A stretch of DNA of 10,092 bases from Bacillota bacterium (GTDB taxonomy: Bacteria > Bacillota > Clostridia > Oscillospirales > Oscillospiraceae): assembly GCA_009781925.1 (NCBI GenBank), contig WQUU01000217.1:1-10092 (forward strand), written 5' to 3'. Within the stretch, counting starts at the first letter, position 1. Every line of letters begins with the position of its first letter. The notes under the pieces were generated by a model. The model had not been told where the DNA came from. It ran no database searches and saw only the letters and a list, made by a program, of their open reading frames with translations. Made by a program: the position numbers and the translations under genes. Below, one piece after another: positions 1-6,891 of this stretch.

Positions 1-216
1 ATCTGCTCCAAATGCGGCGTGGCGACCCTGTCCATCAGTTATTATGACCTGGGCTACGCCACCGGCCAAATGGCGGCCAAGGTTCTGACGGGTCAGGCCG
101 ACATCAGCACTATGGCTGTCCAGTTCGCGCCGAAATTTACAAAGGAGTATAACGCCGGCAACTGCACGGCGCTGGGGATCACGCCGCCGTCGGACTACGT
201 GGCGATCGGCGGATAA
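1..216 (+). CDS. ABC transporter substrate-binding protein, C-terminal fragment
   Basis: This is the last 71 codons of a gene whose start lies before the window; the frame is open from base 1 to the TAA at 214-216. The segment reading SISYYDLGYATGQMAAKVL followed by a GQADIS stretch matches the C-terminal part of the ABC_sub_bind (TrpX-like, PF04392) periplasmic-binding-protein family, where a G/S-x-x-Y-Y-x-L-G-x-x-T-G-x-M-A-x-x-I/V-L-x-G signature is typical. Such proteins are extracellular lipoproteins in Gram-positives and deliver a small ligand (amino acid, sugar or other) to a membrane permease. The ligand cannot be judged from this fragment. A GTG at 19-21 is in frame but is internal, not a start. 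Transporter permease and ATPase genes, if present, are outside the window. The family call is from memory of the motif; the substrate is unknown. Confidence 0.72.
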   Translation: MCSKCGVATLSISYYDLGYATGQMAAKVLTGQADISTMAVQFAPKFTKEYNAGNCTALGITPPSDYVAIGG

Positions 217-226
217 ACTGATAAAT

Positions 227-319
227 TGTCATTACGAGGAACAGCGTGACGAAGCAATCCAGAAAGTCCCGATATATGAACCTTTCTATCTGGATTGCTT
301 CGCTTCGCTCGCAATGACA
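227..319. repeat. 93-bp palindromic intergenic repeat, TGTCATT...AATGACA type
   Basis: The ends are inverted copies: TGTCATTACGAGGA at 227-240 faces TCGCAATGACA at 309-319. The inner arms GACGAAGCAATCCAGA and TCTGGATTGCTTCG also pair, around a short AT-rich centre near 270-280. The arms are imperfect (for example TTACGAG against TTGCGAG). This belongs to a dispersed palindromic repeat type (TGTCATTGCGAG...GAAGCAATC) that I recall from unrelated bacterial genomes. It fills almost the whole gap between the transporter gene and the next CDS, and its last base is the first base of that gene's AGGAG ribosome-binding site. Transcribed, it would form a long hairpin that could act as a 3'-end stabiliser or weak terminator; it has no T-tract. 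Inserted repeat is the simplest reading. Confidence 0.8.
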
Positions 320-329
320 GGAGAAAAAG

Positions 330-1346
330 ATGCCGGACAAGGAGTTTCTGCTCTATCAATCCCTGCGGGGACAGCATTTGATCGGCAAAGCGCCGAAAAA
401 TATTGTCGTGTCCGAGCTCTGCGGGCTCCAGGCGCAGTTCCAGAACAACCCCGGCCACGCCCTGCGCGTCCGCGCAGAGGATTTTACTGAACCCGGCTGG
501 AGCGGAGGTCTGGTAAAGCTCTGGACGCTGCGCGGCACTCTCCACGCCGTTTTGGAATCCGAGGCGGGGCTGTTTCTCTCCGCGCGGCCCGCGGAGCACT
601 GGGACGACAGCTGGGACATCCCCCGAGAGGTAAAACCCTATTGGGCAGAGTTTATTCTCGATCAGGTCAAAAGCGGCAACGGCGAGCGGGAACATCTGAA
701 AAAGGCCTGTGCGGATCAGGGTATGGAACCGGAACTGCTAAGCAGGGTCTTTTACGGCTGGGGCGGGCTCCTGAGCGACATGTGCCGCCGCGGCCTTGTC
801 GCATACTCCTGCGGCGCGGGCAAGCGTTTTGTGCCGCTGGAAAACGTCTCGTCTTGGGAGAGGGACACCGCCAGGGCCGAGATTCTGCGCCGGTATTTCT
901 GGGCTTACGGCCTCGCCACACTGAGCGATTGCCAATATTTCACGTATTACAAGAGGGCCGAGATCCTGCGGCTGATTGAAAAATTCAGCCTCCCTTTAAA
1001 GAGCCTGATCCTCGACAGCAAAGAGTATTTTTATCTGCAAGAACACGAGAGCGGCGCCGACATCCCTCACGTGCTGTTCTTGGCGGGCTTTGATCAGCTG
1101 CTTCTCGGCTACAAAGACCGCACCCGCATGATGCGCGAGGAGAACCGGCGCGACGTCACCACCAATACCGGAATCGTCATGCCGACCTTATTGGTTGACG
1201 GGCTGCTCAGCGCCAGGTGGAAGAAAAACGCCTCGGCGGTGGCGATCGCGCCGTTTCGGAAGATTTCGGCTGTGAATCGAAAAAGGGTTGTGCGGGAGGC
1301 CGAGAGGCTGTTCGGAGCCGTGGCGGTGAAATTTGAAACATCGTAG
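330..1346 (+). CDS. Winged-helix DNA-binding protein of the AlkZ/YcaQ (HTH_42) family, probable DNA glycosylase
   Basis: The 338-aa product matches the HTH_42 (PF06224) family, which includes AlkZ and AlkX/YcaQ, glycosylases that release bulky alkyl adducts and unhook interstrand crosslinks. Seen in the sequence: GLQAQ at residues 32-36, which fits the catalytic Q-x-Q motif of the AlkZ-like branch; the hallmark WTLRGTLH at 65-72; and a C-terminal TGIVMPTLLVDGLLSARW segment typical of the third winged-helix domain. Length is slightly under the usual 350-400 aa. The ATG at 330 is preceded by AGGAG at 319-323 with a 6-nt spacer. There is no signal peptide, so it is cytoplasmic. The stop TAG (1344-1346) lies inside the next repeat. 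No promoter is evident; it may be read from the transporter operon upstream. Family membership is fairly secure; glycosylase activity and substrate are inferred. Confidence 0.82.
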   Translation: MPDKEFLLYQSLRGQHLIGKAPKNIVVSELCGLQAQFQNNPGHALRVRAEDFTEPGWSGGLVKLWTLRGTLHAVLESEAGLFLSARPAEHWDDSWDIPREVKPYWAEFILDQVKSGNGEREHLKKACADQGMEPELLSRVFYGWGGLLSDMCRRGLVAYSCGAGKRFVPLENVSSWERDTARAEILRRYFWAYGLATLSDCQYFTYYKRAEILRLIEKFSLPLKSLILDSKEYFYLQEHESGADIPHVLFLAGFDQLLLGYKDRTRMMREENRRDVTTNTGIVMPTLLVDGLLSARWKKNASAVAIAPFRKISAVNRKRVVREAERLFGAVAVKFETS

Positions 1347-1407
1347 GGAACGGATTTATCTGTTCCGCCTACGGATATACCCCGGAACGGATAAATCCGT
1401 TCCCTAC
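1343..1407. repeat. GTAG-headed inverted hairpin pair (REP/BIME-like)
   Basis: Left arm 1343-1366 and right arm 1384-1407 are inverted copies with 23 of 24 positions matching, around a 17-nt centre. Each arm also folds alone: GTAG, then GGAACGGA pairing with TCTGTTCC (left; one G-T wobble) or TCCGTTCC (right) around a 4-nt loop. The outer ends read GTAGGG...CCCTAC. The TAG of the left GTAG is the stop codon of the upstream gene. It shares its plan, but not its stem sequence, with the elements at 4450, 7380 and 8527. Confidence 0.85.
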
Positions 1408-1412
1408 ACAAA

Positions 1413-1455
1413 AAACGAACACCCCCGATACGTCAAATATCGGGGGTGTTCGTTT
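1413..1455. terminator. Bidirectional intrinsic terminator between convergent genes
   Basis: A perfect 18-bp inverted repeat (1413-1430 with 1438-1455) encloses the 7-nt loop CGTCAAA. The stem core is ACCCCCGATA/TATCGGGGGT. Read on the minus strand the stem ends in a run of six T (1415-1410), giving a good rho-independent terminator for the SLH-protein gene, whose TAA (1456-1454) overlaps the stem base. On the plus strand only TTT follows, so it is a weaker terminator for the winged-helix gene. Confidence 0.88.
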
Positions 1456-3688
1456 ACGCAAAGCACCTCGACAGGATCGCCGCGACCTCGGCCCTTGTCG
1501 CGGTGCCGAGGGGATCCAAGATACCGCCCCCCTGGCCGGTGATGTAACCCTGCGCCGCCGCCCAGCGCATGGCCTCCAGCGCCCAGCCGTCGATCTTGTC
1601 CCCATCGGTAAATCCCGTGATGTCCGGGCTCCCGGTCGGAGATCCAAAATAGCGGTACAGGACGGCGGTCATCTGTTCCCGGGTCACGCTGGTATTGGGG
1701 TCAAAGAGGCCGCCTCCCACGCCGTTGACAATGCTGTCCTGACTGGCCCAGGCGATGGGGTCAGAGTACCACTGTCCGTCCGGCACGTCGGAAAAGCCGT
1801 TGCCGCCCGTGACGGCGGGGCTGCCCGCGGCGCGGTAGAGCACCGTGACCAGCATGGCCCGGTTCATCTGACCCTGGGGATCAAAGAGTCCGTCACCGAC
1901 ACCGTTAAAGTAACCCCGGTCGGAGACAAACTCCACGGCGTTGTAGAACCAGGCGTCAGCGGGCACGTCGGAATATCGCAGGGGCGGCGACACCGTGACG
2001 GGGATGCTGACAGTCAGGTCTCCGGCGGTGACGGTGATAGCTCCCTGAGACACCGCCTGGGCGGATACGGCGGTAAAACCGCCATCCGGCGCGATTGTCC
2101 CCACATCCGCACTGGCGGCCCAGGTAAAGCAGCTGTCCGTGGACAATAGCGCCACATGGTTTGACTTTGCCAAGGCCATGAGGTTCACGCTCTGGCCAGT
2201 GATCAGATTGAGGGCGGTCACAGTTTTGCCGCTGGCCTCATCTTGGACGGCAATCTCGTCCGGCGTCTCCACCACGGTGAGAGCCGCCGTGCCGGAGAGC
2301 GCGTTCGAGGCGGTCGCGGTGACCTGTCCCTCCCCCGCGCACTGGGCGGTAAAAGTGCCGTCCGCACCGAATGCGCCGAGCTCCGCCGGGGCGGTCAATG
2401 CCGCGTCCGCCGGGAGCGGAGCCGCGTAACCGTTGCTGTCAGAGGCCTTGGCGGTGAACTGCACCGACACGCCCTTGAGCAGATTGACGCTGAGGGGATA
2501 GACCGCCAGGCGGTCGGCCACACCCGTGGGCCGCGCGGATGTCACCAGCATGATGTAGTTTGAGACCGTGCGCGTGTAGCCGTCCGAGGGGCCGTTAATC
2601 TGGCTCAGGGCGCTGTCGCCTATGTAAATCGCGCTCATGGCTGTGGATCCGCCGCCGTCCATACAGGTGGCCTCCGTACAGCCCAATTCGATCAGGCGTT
2701 TCGCCACCTGGGTCATGCTCTCCCCCACGGAGAGGCCGCTCTGCCTCCCATCCACGGTATAGAGAATCAGGGCGCCGTCGGGCTTGAGGCCCACGGCGCT
2801 GCGCGGTTCCGTGCTGTTGTCCAGGCCGGAGTTCACCGCGCCGCCCGTCACGAGCTTGTAGAGGGAGCCGACGGCGTAGATAACGTCCTGCCAGCCGTCG
2901 TTACAGGCGGTTGTAACGGTGATCGTATCGCCGGCATTGAGGTTGTCGATGAAGCCCTGCCGCCAGGCGTCCGCCGTGTCCGCCAAGCTCAGCACATAGG
3001 CGCCGGCCGGGATCGGCGCGGCCCCGCTGTTCCTGTCAATCTCCCGCACCGAGAGGATCAGGCTACCGCTCATGCTGAGGGAACCGGAGACGAGATCGCA
3101 GACGACCTCCCGGCCCGGCTTTGTGTTTCCGGTATCCGGGCCCCAGTCCGAGGTGAAGAGCGCAAAATCGTCGGCGGGGCGGGCCTTGTTGAGATAGAGC
3201 AGCGAGACATCCCCGTAGGCGGTATGCAGCGCGGCCGTGAGGCCGGGCTGACCCATAACGGCGCTGCCGTCAGCTTGAAAGCCCAGGGCGTTGAAACCCC
3301 CGTCCGAGCTCATCACTTTGCCGCCCTCGACCAGAATCCCCACGGGCTCGTAGTTCGGAACCGTAAAATAGTCGCCGTTGATGCCGCCGATCACGTGTAC
3401 CCCCTGGGTCTGCAGCGCGGCCGCCAGGCTGGAAAAGCTCTTGGCTGCGCGGATCGGGTCGCCGGAGGCGACAATGGGAAGAACGGCGCCGCCGGGACTG
3501 AGGGTGAGATAGTTCTCACTCTGGTAGTCCAACCCCGTCCAATAGACGCCCCGGGCCAGGGCCGTTTCGGCGGTGATCGGGGTATCCCAGCCGCCGACGG
3601 GATCCCCCAGCGTGGCCGCCAGGGCGGGCACGGACAGCAATAGGATAAGCGCCAGACAAAGAGCGGCCAATCTCTTTCGTTTTTTCAT
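1454..3688 (-). CDS. Secreted phosphodiester glycosidase (NAGPA-like) domain protein with three C-terminal SLH domains
   Basis: The 744-aa product starts with a signal peptide: KKRKR, a hydrophobic LAALCLALILLLSV core and a likely ALA|AT cleavage after residue 24. Residues about 90-385 match the phosphodiester glycosidase domain (PF09992, related to the enzyme that uncovers mannose-6-phosphate), with NGDYF, the RSAVGLKPDG and YTVDGRQSG segments, and DGGGS at 344-348. Residues about 390-565 are beta-rich, bacterial-Ig-like stretches. Residues 572-744 hold three SLH repeats (YSDVPADAWF, FSDVPDGQWY, then a third ending ATRAEVAAIL), which in Gram-positives bind pyruvylated cell-wall polymers. The protein should sit on the cell surface and act on a glycan phosphodiester; the substrate is unknown. 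The ATG at 3688 is preferred over an in-frame GTG at 3703 that overlaps the Shine-Dalgarno. It lies 68 nt after gatD with no terminator between, so co-transcription is possible. Confidence 0.88.
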   Translation of the reverse strand: MKKRKRLAALCLALILLLSVPALAATLGDPVGGWDTPITAETALARGVYWTGLDYQSENYLTLSPGGAVLPIVASGDPIRAAKSFSSLAAALQTQGVHVIGGINGDYFTVPNYEPVGILVEGGKVMSSDGGFNALGFQADGSAVMGQPGLTAALHTAYGDVSLLYLNKARPADDFALFTSDWGPDTGNTKPGREVVCDLVSGSLSMSGSLILSVREIDRNSGAAPIPAGAYVLSLADTADAWRQGFIDNLNAGDTITVTTACNDGWQDVIYAVGSLYKLVTGGAVNSGLDNSTEPRSAVGLKPDGALILYTVDGRQSGLSVGESMTQVAKRLIELGCTEATCMDGGGSTAMSAIYIGDSALSQINGPSDGYTRTVSNYIMLVTSARPTGVADRLAVYPLSVNLLKGVSVQFTAKASDSNGYAAPLPADAALTAPAELGAFGADGTFTAQCAGEGQVTATASNALSGTAALTVVETPDEIAVQDEASGKTVTALNLITGQSVNLMALAKSNHVALLSTDSCFTWAASADVGTIAPDGGFTAVSAQAVSQGAITVTAGDLTVSIPVTVSPPLRYSDVPADAWFYNAVEFVSDRGYFNGVGDGLFDPQGQMNRAMLVTVLYRAAGSPAVTGGNGFSDVPDGQWYSDPIAWASQDSIVNGVGGGLFDPNTSVTREQMTAVLYRYFGSPTGSPDITGFTDGDKIDGWALEAMRWAAAQGYITGQGGGILDPLGTATRAEVAAILSRCFA

Positions 3689-3702
3689 CGTATGTATGCT
3701 CA

Positions 3703-3709
3703 CTCCCCT
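3703..3709 (-). promoter_or_regulatory. Ribosome-binding site that decides the SLH-protein start
   Basis: AGGGGAG (minus strand 3709-3703) is the only Shine-Dalgarno-like sequence before this gene. The in-frame GTG at 3703-3701 shares its final G and so cannot be served by it. The ATG at 3688 is 14 nt downstream, which is long but directly precedes a classical lysine/arginine-rich signal-peptide start. Confidence 0.55.
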
Positions 3710-3756
3710 GTGTCTATATTTCTATGACGTATCTCCAGAGCTTCTTTCTGTCCTCC

Positions 3757-4431
3757 TTATCCGCGCGCCCGGAGCCGCGCGGCCATATAATCGTGGGCGG
3801 CGTTCTCCAGCGTATCGTCCAGGGGCGCAAGGCTCACGCCGGGGTATTTCATGAAGAGGGCCGCGGTGAGCATATAATCCGCCAGCTTCGGATTTTTCGG
3901 CAAAATCGGGCCGTGGGCGTAAGTGCCGAAGACGTTTTGATAGCGGCAGCCCTCGGCGCCGTCGGCGCCGTTGTTGCCGTGACCGTATAGAACTTTGCCC
4001 AGGGGGGCGACGCCCGGGCCGAGGGCCGTCCTGCCGCTGTGGTTCTCAAAGCCGATCATAACACCGAGTTCCTCCCCGGCGTCGAACATCAGGTCACCGG
4101 TCAGGCGCTCACCGCCGTCTACGGTGTGGATGTTCAGCGCACCGACGCGTCCCAGAAATTCGTAAGCCCCGTCGATGGCCAGGAAGGTCTTTCCGTCCTC
4201 AATGGCGGCGCGGAGCTCCGCGCCCGCAGACGCGGGCGCACCGCCGACAGCGTCAGACCCGCCGCCGAGATAGATGAGGTCAAATTGTGACAGCCGCGCT
4301 GACTCGCCGGCGGATAACCGGGTGACATTGACCTCGATCCCCCGCCAGTTCAGACGTCTCTGCAGACATAAGATGTTCCCACGGTCGCCGGAAAATACCT
4401 CGGGGTAGAGGTGACAGATAGACAGTTCCAT
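3757..4431 (-). CDS. gatD: GatD-like subunit of lipid II isoglutaminyl synthase, catalytic Cys replaced by Asp
   Basis: The 224-aa product is a class I glutamine amidotransferase of the GatD/CobB-CobQ-like type. In characterised systems GatD hydrolyses glutamine and passes ammonia to MurT, which amidates the D-glutamate of lipid II. Conserved segments are visible: GDRGNI (15-20), IYLGGGSD (53-60), GFENHSGRT (127-135), YGHGNNGADGAEG (149-161) and FGTYAHGPILPKNPKLADY (from 168), with the active-site His at 173. The nucleophile segment, normally I-C-G-G-Y-Q, reads IDGAYEFLG: Asp87 replaces the Cys (codon GAC at 4173-4171) and Glu91 replaces the Gln. The following stretch to RLTGD seems about ten residues shorter than in S. 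aureus GatD as I recall it. The gene follows murT after a 40-nt gap; start ATG with AAGGA at 4440-4436. Family call is firm; glutaminase activity is doubtful. Confidence 0.88.
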   Translation of the reverse strand: MELSICHLYPEVFSGDRGNILCLQRRLNWRGIEVNVTRLSAGESARLSQFDLIYLGGGSDAVGGAPASAGAELRAAIEDGKTFLAIDGAYEFLGRVGALNIHTVDGGERLTGDLMFDAGEELGVMIGFENHSGRTALGPGVAPLGKVLYGHGNNGADGAEGCRYQNVFGTYAHGPILPKNPKLADYMLTAALFMKYPGVSLAPLDDTLENAAHDYMAARLRARG

Positions 4432-4449
4432 AGAATCCTTTCTGGGAGC

Positions 4450-4475
4450 GGGCCGCCGAGGGCGGCGGCCCCTAC
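4450..4475 (-). repeat. Solo GTAG-headed hairpin in the murT-gatD gap (REP-like)
   Basis: On the minus strand GTAG (4475-4472) is followed at once by a perfect 9-bp stem, GGGCCGCCG (4471-4463) with CGGCGGCCC (4458-4450), around the loop CCCT. The TAG is the murT stop codon. The hairpin ends 9 nt before the gatD Shine-Dalgarno, so in mRNA it would lie immediately upstream of the gatD start. It has the same layout as one arm of the 7380-7472 element. It has no T-tract, so it is unlikely to be a terminator. Confidence 0.78.
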
Positions 4476-5842
4476 ATCCAAAATTCCTTTAAGCCGTAGT
4501 CCTTGCTCAGTTTATCGCGCAATTCCATCATAGCTGTATAGGTGTGCATGATCGTGCAGGGCGCGCTTTGGGATTTGATGCGGTCAAACATCTCCCCGTA
4601 GTCCCGCACGATTCGGAGTTTGTCCGGGGGCAGACCCGCGTACTTGAGCCGCATGGCCATGTCGTCCGCCCGCGCGCCGGCGACGAACACCTCTTTGAGC
4701 CGCGCTCCCAGCGTACAGAGCTGTTCAAAATGTACATCCCAGATCCAGGAGACGTCCGTGCCGTCCCCGGTCTGGTCGTTGAGGCAAATCGCGTAGAGGA
4801 GCTCCCCCTCGGCGTTCACCAGGTAATTGAGAGCCTGGTTGCAGCCGGCTGGATTCTTGACCAAAATGAGACGGACTGTCGTCCCGCCGAGTTTGAGCTT
4901 TTCCATGCGCCCGAAACCGCGCTCAAAATTCGCGGCGGCGGCCTTCGCCGCGTCCAGGGTGAAGCCCAGGGCCAGGGCCGCGGCCACGGCCCCCGCCGCG
5001 TTATAGATGTTGTAACCGCCGGGGATGTTGATCGTAAGCGCCGTCTCCTCCCCCAGGGCGCGCAGAGAGACCGTCTGGGCGTCCTCGCCCTGGCTGAGAA
5101 TACCGGTTACGCATACGTCCGGCTCCCGCCGCTTATAGCCGCAGCTGGGGCAGCGGAAGCCGCCCAGGTGGCCGTAGGTCACGTAGTCGTATTCGTACCG
5201 CGTTTTGCAGCGGATGCAGTGGGACGCGTCGCTGGGCTCGTCCGCCCGCTCTTTATAGATCTCGGTATCGACGCCGTAAAAAACCGTCTTGTTCGGCGCT
5301 TCATCCGCGATGGAGGCGGTGAGGGAGTCGTCCGCGTTGAGGCAGAGGATCGCCTCCGGCGCGTTTTGGACGCCGATTTTGATGTTTTCGAGGGTCGTGT
5401 ACACGTCGCCGAAGCGGTCGAGCTGATCACCGAAGACGTTGGTCACCAGCATCACCTTGGGGCGCAGATAGGCGCAGACCTGCTTGGACGCCCCCTCGTC
5501 GCACTCGATGACGGCGCAGCGTTTCTTGGGTCTGCCGAGGAGGGTGGCGTTCTGGGCGAAGTCGCCGGTGATGCCCTGGATGAGGTTGGCCCCGCTTTTG
5601 TTGGAAAAATAGGGCCTGCCCGCGTCGATGTAGAGCTGTTCCAGCAGCCGGCAGCTGGTGGTCTTGCCGTTCGTACCGGTGACCAGGACGGTCTCCACGT
5701 CTTTTGCCAGGCGGCGCAGGATGTCCGGGCAAAGTTTGATGGCGATTTTCCCCGGCCAGGCGGTGCCTCCCCGGCGCAGGATGCGCAGCGCCAGCCGAAC
5801 CATATGACTGGCGAAAACGGCGAGTGTGGTGCGTGGGTTCAT
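4472..5842 (-). CDS. murT: MurT, Mur-ligase-type subunit of lipid II isoglutaminyl synthase
   Basis: The 456-aa product is a MurT: it activates the alpha-carboxyl of D-Glu in lipid II with ATP and adds ammonia to make D-isoglutamine, at the inner membrane face. Seen: ATP loop TGTNGKTT (55-62); NLIQGITGDF and ECDEG in the central Mur domain; TNVFGDQLDRFGD (134-146); an inserted Cys4 zinc ribbon with C209, C212, C231 and C234; and the C-terminal DUF1727 domain with NDQTGDGTDVSWIWD (355-369). The Asp in that last segment (D363) matches the residue reported to complete the active site with GatD. The conserved HTYTAMMELRDKL (433-445) lies near the end. All key motifs are intact. Start ATG overlaps the reductase stop as ATGA, with GAGGGAG upstream, implying translational coupling. 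The stop TAG is contributed by the repeat at 4450-4475. Confidence 0.93.
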   Translation of the reverse strand: MNPRTTLAVFASHMVRLALRILRRGGTAWPGKIAIKLCPDILRRLAKDVETVLVTGTNGKTTSCRLLEQLYIDAGRPYFSNKSGANLIQGITGDFAQNATLLGRPKKRCAVIECDEGASKQVCAYLRPKVMLVTNVFGDQLDRFGDVYTTLENIKIGVQNAPEAILCLNADDSLTASIADEAPNKTVFYGVDTEIYKERADEPSDASHCIRCKTRYEYDYVTYGHLGGFRCPSCGYKRREPDVCVTGILSQGEDAQTVSLRALGEETALTINIPGGYNIYNAAGAVAAALALGFTLDAAKAAAANFERGFGRMEKLKLGGTTVRLILVKNPAGCNQALNYLVNAEGELLYAICLNDQTGDGTDVSWIWDVHFEQLCTLGARLKEVFVAGARADDMAMRLKYAGLPPDKLRIVRDYGEMFDRIKSQSAPCTIMHTYTAMMELRDKLSKDYGLKEFWM

Positions 5843-6885
5843 AAAGACACTCCCTCAGAGCGGGAGTCAAAGTGCGAAGCGCAGAATTCGTCATAGTTCC
5901 GGAGGTTTTCCCTGAGCAGGTTCGGGATGTCCAGGCCGTAAGGGCAGCGGGTCTTGCACAGGCCGCAGTCGATGCAGTCCTCAATTTTGCGCATTTTGGC
6001 GCGCCAGTCATCCGTCAGGTAGAGGCGGGAGGGCATCCGCCTGATCAGGCGCTTCATCCGGGCGCAGTTGCAGATCTCAATATCCACGGCGCAGGGCATG
6101 CAATAGCCGCAGGAACGGCAGAACGCGCCGGAGAGTTCGGCCCGATCCTGTTCGATCACGGCCAGCAGCGCATCATCCAAAACGGGCGGATTCTCCCCCA
6201 GGGCAATCCACTCCAAGAGCTGCGCCATCGTCTCCACGCCCCAGATGGGGACAACATTGTCATATTGCTCGAGAAAGGCGCAGCAGGCGCGGGCGTCGGT
6301 GAGCAGCCCCCCCGCCAAGCCTTTCATGGCGATGAAGCCCATGTCCTTCTCTTTGCACAGAGCGGCTAAGGCCAGCTCCCGCTCCGTGGCAAGATAGCTG
6401 AAGGGAAACTGCATGGTCTCAAAATACCCGCTCTCCACCTGGGCAAAAGCCGCGTCCAGCAGATGGGCCGTGATCCCGATGTGGAGAATCTTCCCCGCGC
6501 GCTTGGCCTCCAGCGCGGCGGCAAAGGCGCCGTCCGGGTCGTCCGGATCGGGGACATTGTCCGCCATATGAAACTGGAAAAGGTCGATGTAGTCGGTTTT
6601 CAGCATCTTGAGGCTGTTGTCGATGTGCGCGGCGGCGGTCTTTTTGTCGCGGGCCTGGCTCTTTGTAGAGATTATGATCTCATGGCGGACATCGCCGAGG
6701 GCGCGGCCGAGCTTCTCCTCGCTGTCCGTATACATGTTCGCAGTGTCGAAGTAGTTAATCCCGGCGGTGAACGCGCGGCGCAGGATTCTGACGGCTTCAT
6801 CCATGGGCGCGCGCTGGATGGGCAGACAGCCCATGGCGGGTTTTGTGACGTACAGGCCGGTCTTGCCCAGACGAACTTTTTTCAT
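5839..6885 (-). CDS. Aldo/keto reductase with C-terminal 4Fe-4S ferredoxin-like domain
   Basis: The 348-aa product has an N-terminal aldo/keto reductase barrel (about 1-240) with the full catalytic tetrad: D47 (NYFDTA), Y52 (NMYTDSEEKLG), K75 (STKSQ) and H106 (QFHMAD). The tail (about 250-330) carries two cysteine groups, C256/C259/C262/C265 (CRSCGYCMPC, followed by Ala where the family usually has Pro) and C304/C307/C310/C314 (CIDCGLCKTRCPYGLDIP), expected to hold iron-sulfur clusters. This AKR-ferredoxin fusion is widespread in anaerobes; substrates are mostly unknown and electrons may pass between NAD(P)H and the clusters. It is cytoplasmic. The start ATG at 6885 has AGGGGG 6 nt upstream; the longer in-frame TTG at 6900 overlaps that site and is rejected. 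It is first in a run with murT and gatD, overlapping murT by 4 nt. A promoter and dyad lie upstream. Confidence 0.92.
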   Translation of the reverse strand: MKKVRLGKTGLYVTKPAMGCLPIQRAPMDEAVRILRRAFTAGINYFDTANMYTDSEEKLGRALGDVRHEIIISTKSQARDKKTAAAHIDNSLKMLKTDYIDLFQFHMADNVPDPDDPDGAFAAALEAKRAGKILHIGITAHLLDAAFAQVESGYFETMQFPFSYLATERELALAALCKEKDMGFIAMKGLAGGLLTDARACCAFLEQYDNVVPIWGVETMAQLLEWIALGENPPVLDDALLAVIEQDRAELSGAFCRSCGYCMPCAVDIEICNCARMKRLIRRMPSRLYLTDDWRAKMRKIEDCIDCGLCKTRCPYGLDIPNLLRENLRNYDEFCASHFDSRSEGVSL

Positions 6886-6891
6886 GATGTA

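Noticed and set aside
195..695. 166-codon minus-strand frame across the 227-319 repeat and the winged-helix gene
   Set aside because: It reads through a palindromic repeat and antisense to a well-supported gene; the predicted protein has no family features.
4450..4471. Terminator or attenuator between murT and gatD
   Set aside because: The 9-bp GC stem has no T-tract on the minus strand, and its GTAG head and form match the other repeat elements, so I list it as a repeat.
4544..5896. 450-codon open frame on the plus strand, opposite murT
   Set aside because: It is the antisense shadow of murT in GC-rich DNA. It has no ribosome-binding site and no recognisable domain, while murT on the other strand carries every family motif.
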